DNA of 64,000 nucleotides. It comes from Letharia columbiana (Eukaryota; Ascomycota; Lecanoromycetes; Lecanorales; Parmeliaceae). Positions 43,706 to 53,223 of this stretch are shown here, piece by piece (position 1 is the first letter of the stretch; each line of letters begins with the position of its first letter). Made by a program: the position numbers and the translations under genes. The DNA lies in NCBI RefSeq assembly GCF_014066305.1, contig NW_023501101.1, positions 236,898 to 300,897 of the forward strand, read 5' to 3'. Below the pieces are notes generated by a model. That model saw nothing but the letters and a program-made list of their open reading frames with translations. It had not been told where the DNA came from and ran no database searches.

Positions 43706-45655
43706 ATGGCAGATAAGCCATCCAATACTCGCGCCGCCGAGGCTGCGTGCGTTGAAGATTACAATGATGAGTCCGAGACTGCGGTGCCAGAAACCAGGAA
43801 AACAGCAAACATTACCGCGAAACGGTCCAAGCTGGACGGCACCAAACCTCAAGTCGCTCGCGACGAGTTCAGCGACTCGGGACACTCAAGTCAGACACTC
43901 GCAACCTTAGGGAGCACAAATTCATCGCTCCAGTCCAAGTCTGGCTTAGACACCATCAGAGCTGAGTCACATGCCGTCGCAGGCAAGACGAGGCCCACCA
44001 AGGGAGAGGAAAAGCCTCATAGCAAGTCACGAAGCCCGGAGAAACCACTCTCACAGAAGGCTGCTTCGAATAGCCGGAAGGAGGAGATTGTGCGAAAGGA
44101 GTCATGCAGCTGCAGAGGTTGCGTCGCAAAGGCGCGCCACGCTACCTCTCACCACCCCAGTAAATCGACAGGGAAAGCTAGAGCGCCAGTCCCAGAAGTA
44201 TCACAACCGATGAGACGTGCACAGGTACCCCAACACGCTCCTTCTCGACCAAGAGCCTCGACCTCGCTTTCATACCATCGAGAACGACCCCTAAGCTTGT
44301 ACGCCGGCGTGGCATCTGAATCTCTCTATATCCAATCACCACAGCCTATATACGTTGAGTCTCCGCCGACCGTGAGCTACGCTCCCACCGCTCCAATTGT
44401 GTCACCTTCCTACCCACCGCACCCAACCTCATACTTCCCACCACCACAGCCAATCCACCAAGCTCAACAAATCTATACTTCTCAGCCCTCTCCATACGAG
44501 AACTGGCCTCATCCGCGCCCACGACATTGGACATCGGATGACCACCTTCCCTCTCGCCCTCAGTCAGTGCTCTATACAACTACGCCAATCATCGAACACG
44601 TAGAGCCAGTCTATGCTCCTGTTCAGCCCTCTGCGCGGCCGATATCCCGCCAACTGTCGCATCGTGAGTGCCCACGGGCCTTGCCAGAGCAACGCTCTGC
44701 ACGCGATGAAGATTACTACAACATGCCTCCTCCTGCTCCACCACCACCAAGATTAAATACTGCGTCTCACCAAGATCGCAGACCAGCTATCCGGCATGCC
44801 GTAACTGCTGAGAGTCGTCCTACACTTACTCACCGCCGGACTGTACGAGATGAGAGTACTACGGCACATGTGGGCCATGAGAGTCCCGTCAGACAAAGCC
44901 ACGGCGCACATGAGCGCGCGGGACGACTCTCTCGCAATACGAGCAACGAAACAGTTCCCAAAACCCATAGCATCGAGCGCGGCATGGTTCGTACTAATAT
45001 CGAAAGCGATGCGGCAAAGCGCAGGCGGCGAGCCACTGTCTACGGTCACGAATCCTTCAACGAGCTTACAGACGGGGTCGAAGCATACCAAGCGTCCAGA
45101 GGAAACGGTCGAACATCGAATCATATTCCAATCTCGCCGACCCTTCTCATGCGAAAGAAGACACATACAAGCAGCAAAAGTAGTGAAACGAGCAGTCGCA
45201 AGAGTGGAAAGAGCGGGAAGAGCAGGACGAGCAAGACAAGCAGAGCTGGGAGTGATCTCAAGTCCCGGCGGCCAAGCGAGAATGAAAAATTCTCTATGCG
45301 CGTTGATGCCTCTCACGACGTCAATGTCGACCTGAAAGGTGGTATGGAGGGTCGGAGGATCAGCGTCCGCCATAAAAAAGACGAAGGAGAAATGGAATTT
45401 AGCATCGGATCCCGAGGGAGAACAACAGCTGGGCGCGAAAGCCGAGAGAAGAGCCGCAAACACTACTCCGACAGGGACGGTCAGAGCGAGACTGCGATTG
45501 AGCGGACGAGAACTACGAGTCGACCACCCATGAAGATGAGGGAAAATGAAGAGAATGAACCAGAGCCGAGGATCGTCCGAGAGCGGATTATGACTAGGAC
45601 TAGAAGTCTCGGAGGCAGCAGCAGAGTTAGAGGTGAACGAGTGGATTTCGTCTAG
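43706..45655 (+). CDS. Large disordered, Pro/Arg/Ser-rich fungal protein
   Basis: Single exon, 649 residues from ATG 43706 (MADKPSNTRAAEA) to TAG; an earlier GTG in frame is unlikely to be used. A Cys motif (SCSCRGCVAKARH, about residue 134) is followed by a long Pro/Tyr-rich low-complexity middle (YIQSPQPIYVESPP; SYFPPPQPIH). The more ordered C-terminal part contains RRRRATVYGHESFNELTDGV then EAYQAS, a Ser/Lys cluster (SRKSGKSGKSRTSKTSR), and a strand-rich segment (RVDASHDVNVDLKGGMEGRR ... MEFSIGSR) that may be a small beta domain. I recognise no catalytic motif. It is the only intact-looking gene inside the otherwise decayed 42-54 kb region. Confidence 0.65.
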   Translation: MADKPSNTRAAEAACVEDYNDESETAVPETRKTANITAKRSKLDGTKPQVARDEFSDSGHSSQTLATLGSTNSSLQSKSGLDTIRAESHAVAGKTRPTKGEEKPHSKSRSPEKPLSQKAASNSRKEEIVRKESCSCRGCVAKARHATSHHPSKSTGKARAPVPEVSQPMRRAQVPQHAPSRPRASTSLSYHRERPLSLYAGVASESLYIQSPQPIYVESPPTVSYAPTAPIVSPSYPPHPTSYFPPPQPIHQAQQIYTSQPSPYENWPHPRPRHWTSDDHLPSRPQSVLYTTTPIIEHVEPVYAPVQPSARPISRQLSHRECPRALPEQRSARDEDYYNMPPPAPPPPRLNTASHQDRRPAIRHAVTAESRPTLTHRRTVRDESTTAHVGHESPVRQSHGAHERAGRLSRNTSNETVPKTHSIERGMVRTNIESDAAKRRRRATVYGHESFNELTDGVEAYQASRGNGRTSNHIPISPTLLMRKKTHTSSKSSETSSRKSGKSGKSRTSKTSRAGSDLKSRRPSENEKFSMRVDASHDVNVDLKGGMEGRRISVRHKKDEGEMEFSIGSRGRTTAGRESREKSRKHYSDRDGQSETAIERTRTTSRPPMKMRENEENEPEPRIVRERIMTRTRSLGGSSRVRGERVDFV

Positions 45656-46569
45656 GGAAAACACAGACTGAAGGAACGATATATTACGGCTGTACGGACA
45701 TATCAATCCCCTGTTAGTTGGTTCAAATTGTTGGATTTTCATCACATCTCGGATTCTCTTCTCGGTCTAGTGCTTGCTGGCTCGGCCATCTGACTAAAAG
45801 TTGGAGGGACCTATAAAAGCAACATCATAACGGCTGGTTCGGTTTATTTCTCACATAATGTCACGATTCGGGGAGGATGAGACACGAAGAGATGTATTTA
45901 CGGCCTAGGACGATTTGGACGATTGGTTACGAAGCGTTTGATATCACTTTGCAGCAAGCGAGCGATTTTGGTTCTCTGTGTATGTACTTCAACAGTGTGT
46001 AATTGGAGATTCACTCGTAAGTTTTACTATGTCCTTAGGCTCTTCCATGTTGCTCCTGGAAGCACTCATCTGTCTGCACTCTACAAACCATCCCCAGCAC
46101 AGAGTTAGCGCCGTCAGCAGAAGGATCTTCCAAGGATCCGTGCCCACCCGATCTGCGAGACAATGACAAAAGCTTGCCACGCCTCTTGACACTCAAGAAT
46201 GTGTCGATTCCTCACATGCTGGCTTCCTCGATTCAAGCGTCATTAGGTATGTCACAGTTCCCGCCTACCTTGCCTCCCAGTCTGAAAAAACACCATGCGT
46301 CCCGATTAGACCTAGCGGGCCTTGCCACCACCATATAAGGTAAGCTTCACAGTACCTAGAAATCTTGAGCTCTTCATAGCAAGTATTCTAACCATATTGC
46401 GAGTGCACTACATGCATCATTCAGATCACAATTCAAACCCTGACACCTTGTCTCTTGCTCAACTGCACTGTCTTGTTGTTCCAGACTTTTCGATTCTCAT
46501 AATACTCGCCCCTCTGGAGTCATACGCCTCCATCTCGTTACTTTAACGCCCAGATCCAGAAAGGACGCC
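45656..46569. other. Intergenic region
   Basis: 0.9 kb upstream of the broken oxygenase gene; a CT-rich leader precedes the ATG at 46570. Nothing else recognised. Confidence 0.4.
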
Positions 46570-47774
46570 ATGCCTACCACCGAAAGCTTTGCCAAATCCC
46601 CACCTTTCCCCGACGATCTCCCTACGGTTACGCATCAACGGTTGGAGCTGAGCAAATTATTCTCCGGGGATGAAGCCGAGTCGGAAGCTCTGTTCGAAGC
46701 CTGTGCCAGCCTTGGGTTCTTTCTGCTGGATCTAAGAGGGTGTACCGAAGGAGAGACCATTTTAAAAGAAACTGAAGCGGGGTTCAACATCGGTCAGGAT
46801 TTCTATGCCTTGAATGAGGCGGAGAAATCCAAATTTCCTTTGCTACCGTCGAAGTTGGGGTGAGTGGCACACGCTCTGTAATAGAATGATGTTCCCTTGA
46901 CTCTTCAATCCGCCATATGTGAGTCAGAATTCAGTGTTCATAATACTATTCTCGTTTTGTCTTATCATACCGTCAAAGGGCCTTTCACTTACGCGCTGCA
47001 GCTACAAACCGATAGGAGGCACCAAAATCGAAGACGGCCGCCCCGATCGCTGCGAGATTGATTCACTTCCCACGGACGACCTCCTCGCCCTCGTACCACC
47101 CAACAGCAACGCGCCCGCCTTCGAGAAGAAGCCGGCCTCTCGTAACCTCATGCGCGAAGCATATGCACAGCATCACCGGCACAATCCTCACCCACCTGTC
47201 CACGCACCTCGCTCTTCCCCTTCAGACCCTCTCATGCATGCATACTCTTACAGAACGGTCCCCAAGCAATCTCCGCTTCTTGCACATGCCACCACGGCAA
47301 GCGTCAGCGGCTCAGACCAAGCCTGATGGGCCACCCAGACAACGGCAGCGCGACCGCGCTCTTCAACATCGCCGGCGGACTCCAGGTCCTCGGTGACACG
47401 GACGGCTGGTGCTACGTGCGCGGCCCGAACCCGGCCATACGACTGTCAACCTTGGGGACTCGATGGTGCAGTGGACCGGAGGCGCTTTGAGGAGCAATTT
47501 GCATCGTGTGTTTCCCGCGCCGGGCGCGCAGAGTAAGTGTCCGAGGTTCAGTCTTGCGTATGTATTGAAGCTTCCATACGCGTGTCGGATGGAGAGGTTG
47601 AAGGGCGAGGGATTTCCACATGGTGAAGATAACAAGGAGAAACTGGGAACGTACGAAGAGTTTCATGCGAAGAAGAGTAATGGTGTTGGTGCAGGGAAGA
47701 ATCTTTTGGGTAGTATAGGAGGGAACAAGACGGAGGAAAAGGTGGATGTGATAGTGAACGAGATGACGGTGTAG
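46570..47774 (+). pseudogene. Frameshifted Fe(II)/2-oxoglutarate oxygenase (isopenicillin-N-synthase-like)
   Basis: Exon 1 (46570-46859) encodes the DIOX_N-type start (VTHQRLELSKLFSGDEAESE; ASLGFFLLDLRG). A 142-nt intron (46860-47001, GTGAGT...GCAG) leads in phase to GYKPIGGTKIEDGRPDRCE. Beyond that the family text runs through three frames. It shifts at about 47150-47165 (to HMHSITGTILTHLSTHLALP), at about 47317-47320 where one extra A fits, and at about 47419-47424 where two extra bases (CG) fit. The iron ligands are all present but split over frames: HPD in SLMGHPDNGS, the distal His in RSNLHRVF, and R-x-S in PRFSLAYV. No single frame gives a complete enzyme. The alternatives are sequencing indels or a recent pseudogene. 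Confidence 0.75.
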
Positions 47775-48039
47775 AGAAATTTGGGAATTGAAACGTGGGA
47801 CTATTATTGATTAATCCGTGCTATTTTTCGCTCCCCGTTCTATGACAAAACCAATCCGTCTATAAGCCGCATGAGTGGTAAAGCACCGTCTATCATTCTA
47901 CGCTCTTGAAAAGCAGGGACCATGTTCGAACATACGCAAGCAAACGGCCAGCCTCACCCTCCCCTCCTCTCCCCGCTTCACCATGACTACTCCTGGCATT
48001 CCCCGGCTCACCAAAACTCCCACAAACCCAAAGAACAAA

Positions 48040-48826
48040 TCAACCTTCCAAAGCAAACACCGTGACATCGTTCGCCGGGACCGTAGTGGGCGGGTGCGAA
48101 GCCAGCGAAGCAGGTATTTCCAACGTGACGAAACGGGGCGTTTTCGAGTCGTCCTTGTTGGGAGCGGCCGATGACGCAGGGATCTCGAACGTGACCACAC
48201 GGGGTGTTTTCGAATCGTCCTTGCTGGCAATGGCCGATGCCGCAGATACCGGTGCCGAAACCGGGACGAGGGGCGTTGTAGCTGTAGGGGCCGGAGCTTG
48301 AGAAGTATGCGGATTGGTTAGTACGACCTGGGGAGTCCCGGGAATCGATGAACGCTGAGCCTGTGTTGTCACCTCTGCCATCAAAGCCTGCGTTTGATGT
48401 GCGGCCGCCGGCTCCTCATGTGAATCTTTTACCGCTTTCTCGGCAATGGAAGATGCTAAAAGGGTTTCGGCCTTTCCGTTGGCATGAGCTTCCTTCTTCC
48501 AGTCTGAGGCCGTCGAGCCGGGTGCATCTTCAGGCAACGCGCCGATTTTCCCGGTATAGAATTGTTGCGGACGCCATAGGTTTGATGGTTGACCTTGGAG
48601 AACTTAGCAAGATGCGCAGAGAAATGTCAACACGGAAGGCATATCTTACTCATGGCTTCGCGCCAGTGCGCCATCATACCTCCTGATCTCATCAAAGCGA
48701 TCATTACCGGGACAAAGGAGGCGTCGAATTCTCTGTTTGATCCGAGTCAGTAGTACTTCTCGGCCAATCCGTACCCTGAACGGTGCGGACAGACTCAACT
48801 TACAGCGCTGTATACACGAGTGGGGG
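48040..48826 (-). pseudogene. C-terminal remnant of a citrate-synthase-like gene
   Basis: Three exons join in phase: 48804-48826 (PPLVYTAL), 48650-48732 (EFDASFVPVMIALMRSGGMM and AHWREAM) and 48040-48602 (ILQGQPSNLWRPQQFYTGKI ...). Introns are 71 and 47 nt with good donors (GTAAGT, GTAAGA) and a TACTGAC branch site. The sequence AHWREAM ~ LWRPQQFYTG matches the last helix and C-terminal tail of citrate/2-methylcitrate synthases (AHW.E ... RP.Q.YTG), preceded by the conserved Y-x-A-x-x-[FP] region. After it comes a non-homologous A/P/T-rich tail with a repeated SKDDSKTPRVVTFEIPAS module. The N-terminal three quarters, including the catalytic His residues, are not found upstream, so this appears truncated. 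Confidence 0.6.
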
Positions 48827-48999
48827 CTATGCAAACCCTTTATCAAGGAGCTCGGAGAGATGGAACAAGTCCGTGCGTCATGAGTGAAGCGGTCAGGCGG
48901 ACGCCCATGGAGCGTTTGGGCTGCGTGCACTGCGTACGAAGCTCGACTGAGTCATTAACGAGTGGTGGATTGCGAACTATCCATCATTGTAGACAGCGG

Positions 49000-49194
49000 C
49001 CCATACCTGTCTAGAACGCTGTTCGATGAGACGGCTTGAAGGAAGTATAGCTCATTTTTTGCAACCCATAGCCGTTTAGAAGGCTATCCGATGAGACGGC
49101 TTGAAAGAAGTAGTAATAATATTTCGAAACCCATACCCGTCTAGTACGCTAGGGTATGAGACGCCATGAATGAAACGAAGCAATACATCTTCCC
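49000..49194 (+). repeat. Three tandem copies of a 65-bp unit
   Basis: Copies start at 49000, 49065 and 49130, exactly 65 bp apart, with 75-85% similarity between the first two and a third that diverges in its last third. Each begins CCCATA.C.GT.TAG and contains GATGAGACGGCTTGAA or a close variant. CCGTCTA and TGAGACGG within a unit are near-complementary, so each copy can form a short hairpin. Confidence 0.85.
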
Positions 49195-49708
49195 ACACAG
49201 ATCACTAGTAAGCATTCCAAGTTAAGGATAAGCTGACTGCATAGTGGGAGTGCGTAGCAATTTACCTGAAAGTATTCCGTCGGAAATTACCATTGCTTTC
49301 AGCTCATTGGCTTACCTTGGTGAGACATTGTAAACACTTCCGGCGACGTGGCAGACGCCACGGATTGCAGTTGAGCTAAGTTGGGCGGTGTGCTTCCAAA
49401 GTAAACGATGTATGGTACATTTGGGTCGAAAAATAGTTGTATCAATGCGTGTGGCTAATGACTTCTATGGTTGTGACAGTTAGGCCGGATGGATCGTAGA
49501 AATGAGTGAGCAATGCGAGGCGGATTATGTATCGGTTCGCTGCGGCCCATATCGCAGTACTCACCAAATTCCAACTCAGTTCACAAGACGGGCACAGACT
49601 GCTTCTCTATGGCTCTTCACCACCAGCTGCGTATCGACTCTTGACCCTCAACCACGGTCCGTATTTCCAGAGCAAAAACGGCGCGGGTAACCCGTTAGGA
49701 TTAGTTTC

Positions 49709-49746
49709 AAAAAAAAGGGAAAAGGGGAAAGAAAAAAAAAAAAAAG

Positions 49747-49775
<29 letters not shown>
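49709..49775 (+). repeat. A/G-rich tract ending in A29
   Basis: 67 bp of almost pure A with scattered G, the last 29 bases all A. On the minus strand it follows directly after the last recognisable codon of the MFS gene, where it would encode poly-Phe. It could be a slippage-expanded tract or the poly(A) end of an inserted retro-copied sequence. Confidence 0.95.
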
Positions 49776-49778
<3 letters not shown>

Positions 49779-51109
49779 CAAAGGAGACCAACTGGGACAA
49801 GTATTGCACCGGGTACAAGAAGAGGAAGGCGGGATTCCGGCCGGCCGACTTCTTTGCCACTTCTTTTCTTGAGGATTTTGTAGATGGTGTCGTTTATGCG
49901 GGCGGTGGATTGGGTCCCTATCAGGTAACCGATTCCTAGGGAGATGTAATTGAGACCAGCAATCCCGATAGATTCGTGGTAGCGCTCGGTCCACAAAATG
50001 GGAAGCGTTGTCAAGACAAGATAAACGACACCATAAAGATAACCCAGGTAGAGGGCAATGACTTGGATGATAGGCTGTGTCCCGAGGAGAACGAATGGTC
50101 GTACAAGTGCTAGCTTCAATATCTTGGAAAATGTACGACCCGATAATTCCCATTTGGTATGCCGGGCTTGACTGCCGCTAGCTTCTCGCAGTTTCTGTGC
50201 TTTTCTGGCGAGTATTGTGGGCGCGAAGGTTTCCCTCAAGAACAGAAAGCCGAGAACTTGTACAGCCCCATCAGCGATCGAGATAACCCAAAACAGCCAC
50301 CGCCAGGAGGTTCTCTCCGTAATGAAACCTCCCATTACAGGTCCCAACACTGGACCGAGGAGAGGGGCCAGAGTATAGATAGCGGTTGATTTTCCACGCT
50401 CTTCAGCTACCCAGCAGTCTGCAAGTATACCGCTTCCTATTGTAAAGGGTGCGCTGCTTGGTCGTCAGCCAAAGAATTTGATAGCTTGCTTGTTAGGCAC
50501 CTGATTCGAAAAACTTTACCTTCCACCGAGTCCTGCGAGGAAGCGGAAGACCACCATCTGAGTAGTGTTGTGTGCAAACCCACAGCCAGTGTTGAAGACC
50601 AAATAGAACAAATTAGCCAGCTGTAGCACCAAAACTCGACCGTAGACCTCAGATAGTGGACCAATGAGGAACGGACCGAAGGCGTATGCAAGAATGAAGA
50701 CCGAAAGACAAAGCGAAGAGATGAATGCGCTCTGAATATGTAATGCGGGACCGATACTGCTCAATGCAGGCGCTACAATAGAAGTCGAGATTGACGAGAT
50801 GAGAGTGTAGGCGGATACGACGACGGTGACTGTCCATTTGCGCCGGTATGTCCAATTTTATTTTGGGATTGGCAGGGTCATCCGGACCGTCCCAGGTGAC
50901 CTTTGCGTGTGCATTAGCCTATGTATGTTCTTTGGTTTCTTGAGTGCCCGGACGTCAACACTTGCCAGATTGGATATTGGTGGGGTTGAACTCGACTCTG
51001 ATTTCTCAGGCAGTACCGGCCTCTCCAAATCATCACGAAGCGTACCATCGACGGGGTCCTGGTTCGGCCCAAGCCCAGCTTCGGCTTCCACGATTTGACT
51101 ATCTCCCAT
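49776..51109 (-). pseudogene. Truncated DHA1-type MFS exporter
   Basis: Major-facilitator drug:H+ antiporter family. The core reads KWTVTVVVSAYTLISSISTS, FGPFLIGPLSEVYGRVLVLQ (motif A-like), and FRFLAGLGGR. After a 63-nt intron (50457-50519) it continues SSAPFTIGSGILADCWVAEE RGKSTAIYTLAPLLGPVLGP (motif C) and helices up to LVPVGLLWY near 49780. There the frame enters the poly(A/T) tract; the last two to three membrane helices are missing. At the 5' end, the acidic N-terminus (ATG 51109) and the segment VTWDGPDDPANPK do not join in frame to NWTYRRKW without a 1- or 4-nt correction around 50855-50870. I therefore call it a pseudogene. The central part is very well preserved. Confidence 0.72.
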
Positions 51110-51550
51110 AATGGTGTTCTCGTATGAGTTTTAGGAATAGAGTTCTTTCCAAATGGGCTGGGGTCAAGGTCGTGCTCAAAGTGAGACTATCGGTGCTACC
51201 AGTGCTATGAACGGGGAGGGGCAGGAAATGCTCCTAGAGCCAGAAGAATATGAAGGCGCACTCTTCTGATCGCGGAGGGTAGCCGTGTGGCAAGTATCCA
51301 TGTCAGATGTGAGGAATACGGATTTGTTTTTTAGCAGGAGATATGGGGATAAGCCAATAGGAATTGTAGGGTGTAGAAGCGTAGGGGAAGAAGGGGAAGA
51401 GTGAGAAGAGGGAAGAGGGAAGAAGGCCGTTGAATGTTGGGTATTGCAGGCGGTGAGTTTTGAGGTAGAGCCATTACCTTAGGCTTACCCTATTAAAGCT
51501 CTTTATATAAGGTAAGTTTATCGTTAATAGCATTGGATAGTACAGTACAC

Positions 51551-51580
51551 TACAGTAACATACCTAGGTATGTTACTGTA
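51551..51580. repeat. Perfect 30-bp palindrome
   Basis: TACAGTAACATACCT followed immediately by its reverse complement, centred on CCTAGG (51564-51569 region), with no spacer. It could extrude as a cruciform or represent a head-to-head junction. Confidence 0.97.
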
Positions 51581-52127
51581 TCTTGGGACGGACCGCGGAG
51601 TGACAGGCCTAGCTCCGGCGGAGGCGGGCACCTTCTAAAGTACCTTACCCTTTCATCTTTGACATCCTTTGTACTAGACTCCCAAATTGTTGGCTTCATT
51701 AGCTTCATTCTCATCATGACAGAACAGACTGAAGATCTAGAGCAATGTCATTCATCATCCTCCTTCCTCCTTCCTCCTTCCTCCATCCTCCATCCTCCTT
51801 CCTCCTTCCTCCTTCCTCCTTCCTCTTGCTCAATTTTGGCCTCCCCATCCGAGCGAATCTGTAAACGTGCGGCCGAGGTAGGAATCACGAGTCTATCGGG
51901 TTTCAGCAGCCCGGAAAGTAAGATCTTACTATTCAAATCGCCTCGATTTCAAGGAAAATCATATGGGTTTGTCGAGAGTCTCGATTGATGTACGATATAC
52001 CCGGCGGAGAACCCGTTGAATATTGGATTATGGAGAATTGGTTCTCTCATTGGTCATGTCTTTCACTGGACAAGCTAAGAGCGATAAGGAGCGATTGAAT
52101 TGGCAGACTATCTCTACGTTGTCTGAT

Positions 52128-52197
52128 TAGAGCGAGGACACCAATAGATCAAGCGACATCGCACTAAGTAAAAAGATCTGTTGGTGTCCTCGCTCTA
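52128..52197. repeat. 23-bp inverted repeat with 24-bp spacer
   Basis: Arms 52128-52150 (TAGAGCGAGGACACCAATAG...) and 52175-52197 pair with a single mismatch. Possible hairpin, tiny MITE or remnant of two terminal repeats. No coding sequence inside. Confidence 0.9.
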
Positions 52198-53223
52198 TTC
52201 CAAGTAGCTCACTTCTCGAACGCACGACGTACATCATTGCCAAAAGCTGGCACAATTACGTGAGAACGTCAATGCTTTTCTTGTGCGGCATTTCATCTTC
52301 TCAGCCTTTGAATAGTATAGCAAAGTGAAAGGGCAATTGATGGTACAACATATCCATGTGGTCCACTGGCACGACTCCACCGCTAATTGTTACATGCGGT
52401 CCTCTCTACGTCCGCTCGGCGTGCCACATACAACACGGACGATTACCCAACCCCGCTGGTGCCGCTGCTGACGACAGAACCGGTCGGATCTCTACATAAA
52501 CTCCGTCTTACAGTACTCCGTACCAAACAATCAGCCGCACACAGGGTCACATTCCTAAGCTGTCCGGTGGTCCCAGTTTTAGGAGTCGTGATGTCGCTCA
52601 CTTGGACTCTTGTCACATATTCTGTAGCATCAATGGAAGCCTGTTCCTGTCTCCCAAGCTCTCGAAGTGACTATTCTGGACTTGCGTCTTTTACTTTTAT
52701 GCCCATTGGATCCGTAGCCAAATATGCTACGAATGCAGCCCAGACCCGATATTCTACGGCAAGAGGCTTCTGCCTACCTGGATCGACAGAATTAGTCGCG
52801 AGACCTCTGACCAAGTTTGGGCCGCGGTGCCGGGATCTATGGACCCCAAAAAAGGCTTTTGTGATGTTCAATACCTTCAGCTCGTTGCTGTTATCGACAC
52901 AATTGCTTGGTGGATAGATAGAGTCAATCATTGTTCGAAACACCGACTTTGAGACTGTAGCTTACATGGGTTGCATCTTCTTCTGACTCCTTCTTTCCTG
53001 ATTGGGGCCGACATCGGCGCTTCACACATCCGGATGTAAGATATATCATTGGTATATTTCTTGTGTATTCTCCTTTGGAGCTGGAGATGACCGTAACTCA
53101 TTCTTATTGTGTATAGGAAGATATCAATAGTGAGGAGTAGGTCAATGGACGGTACTGTCATAGCTAAACTATGTCTTCGCATCTTGTCATTAAAGGCTGG
53201 CATTATTATGGCCACCTTTATCC

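Larger units (their letters stand above)
51110..53223. other. Intergenic region with unrecognised coding-like traces
   Basis: Contains a Cys-poor pyrimidine-rich simple repeat (51757-51826, CCTTCCTCC-type), a perfect palindrome and an inverted repeat listed separately. Around 52380-52920 the minus strand reads in shifting frames like weathered coding sequence (ATEYVTRVQVSDITTPKTG; TGQLRNVTLCAAD), family not recognised. Confidence 0.35.

Noticed and set aside
44753..45745. 330-codon minus-strand frame
   Set aside because: Antisense to the disordered protein gene at 43706; produced by its GC-biased codon positions.
51533..51988. 151-codon + strand frame
   Set aside because: Dominated by the CCTTCCTCC simple repeat and by the 30-bp palindrome; repetitive Ser/Pro/Leu text only.
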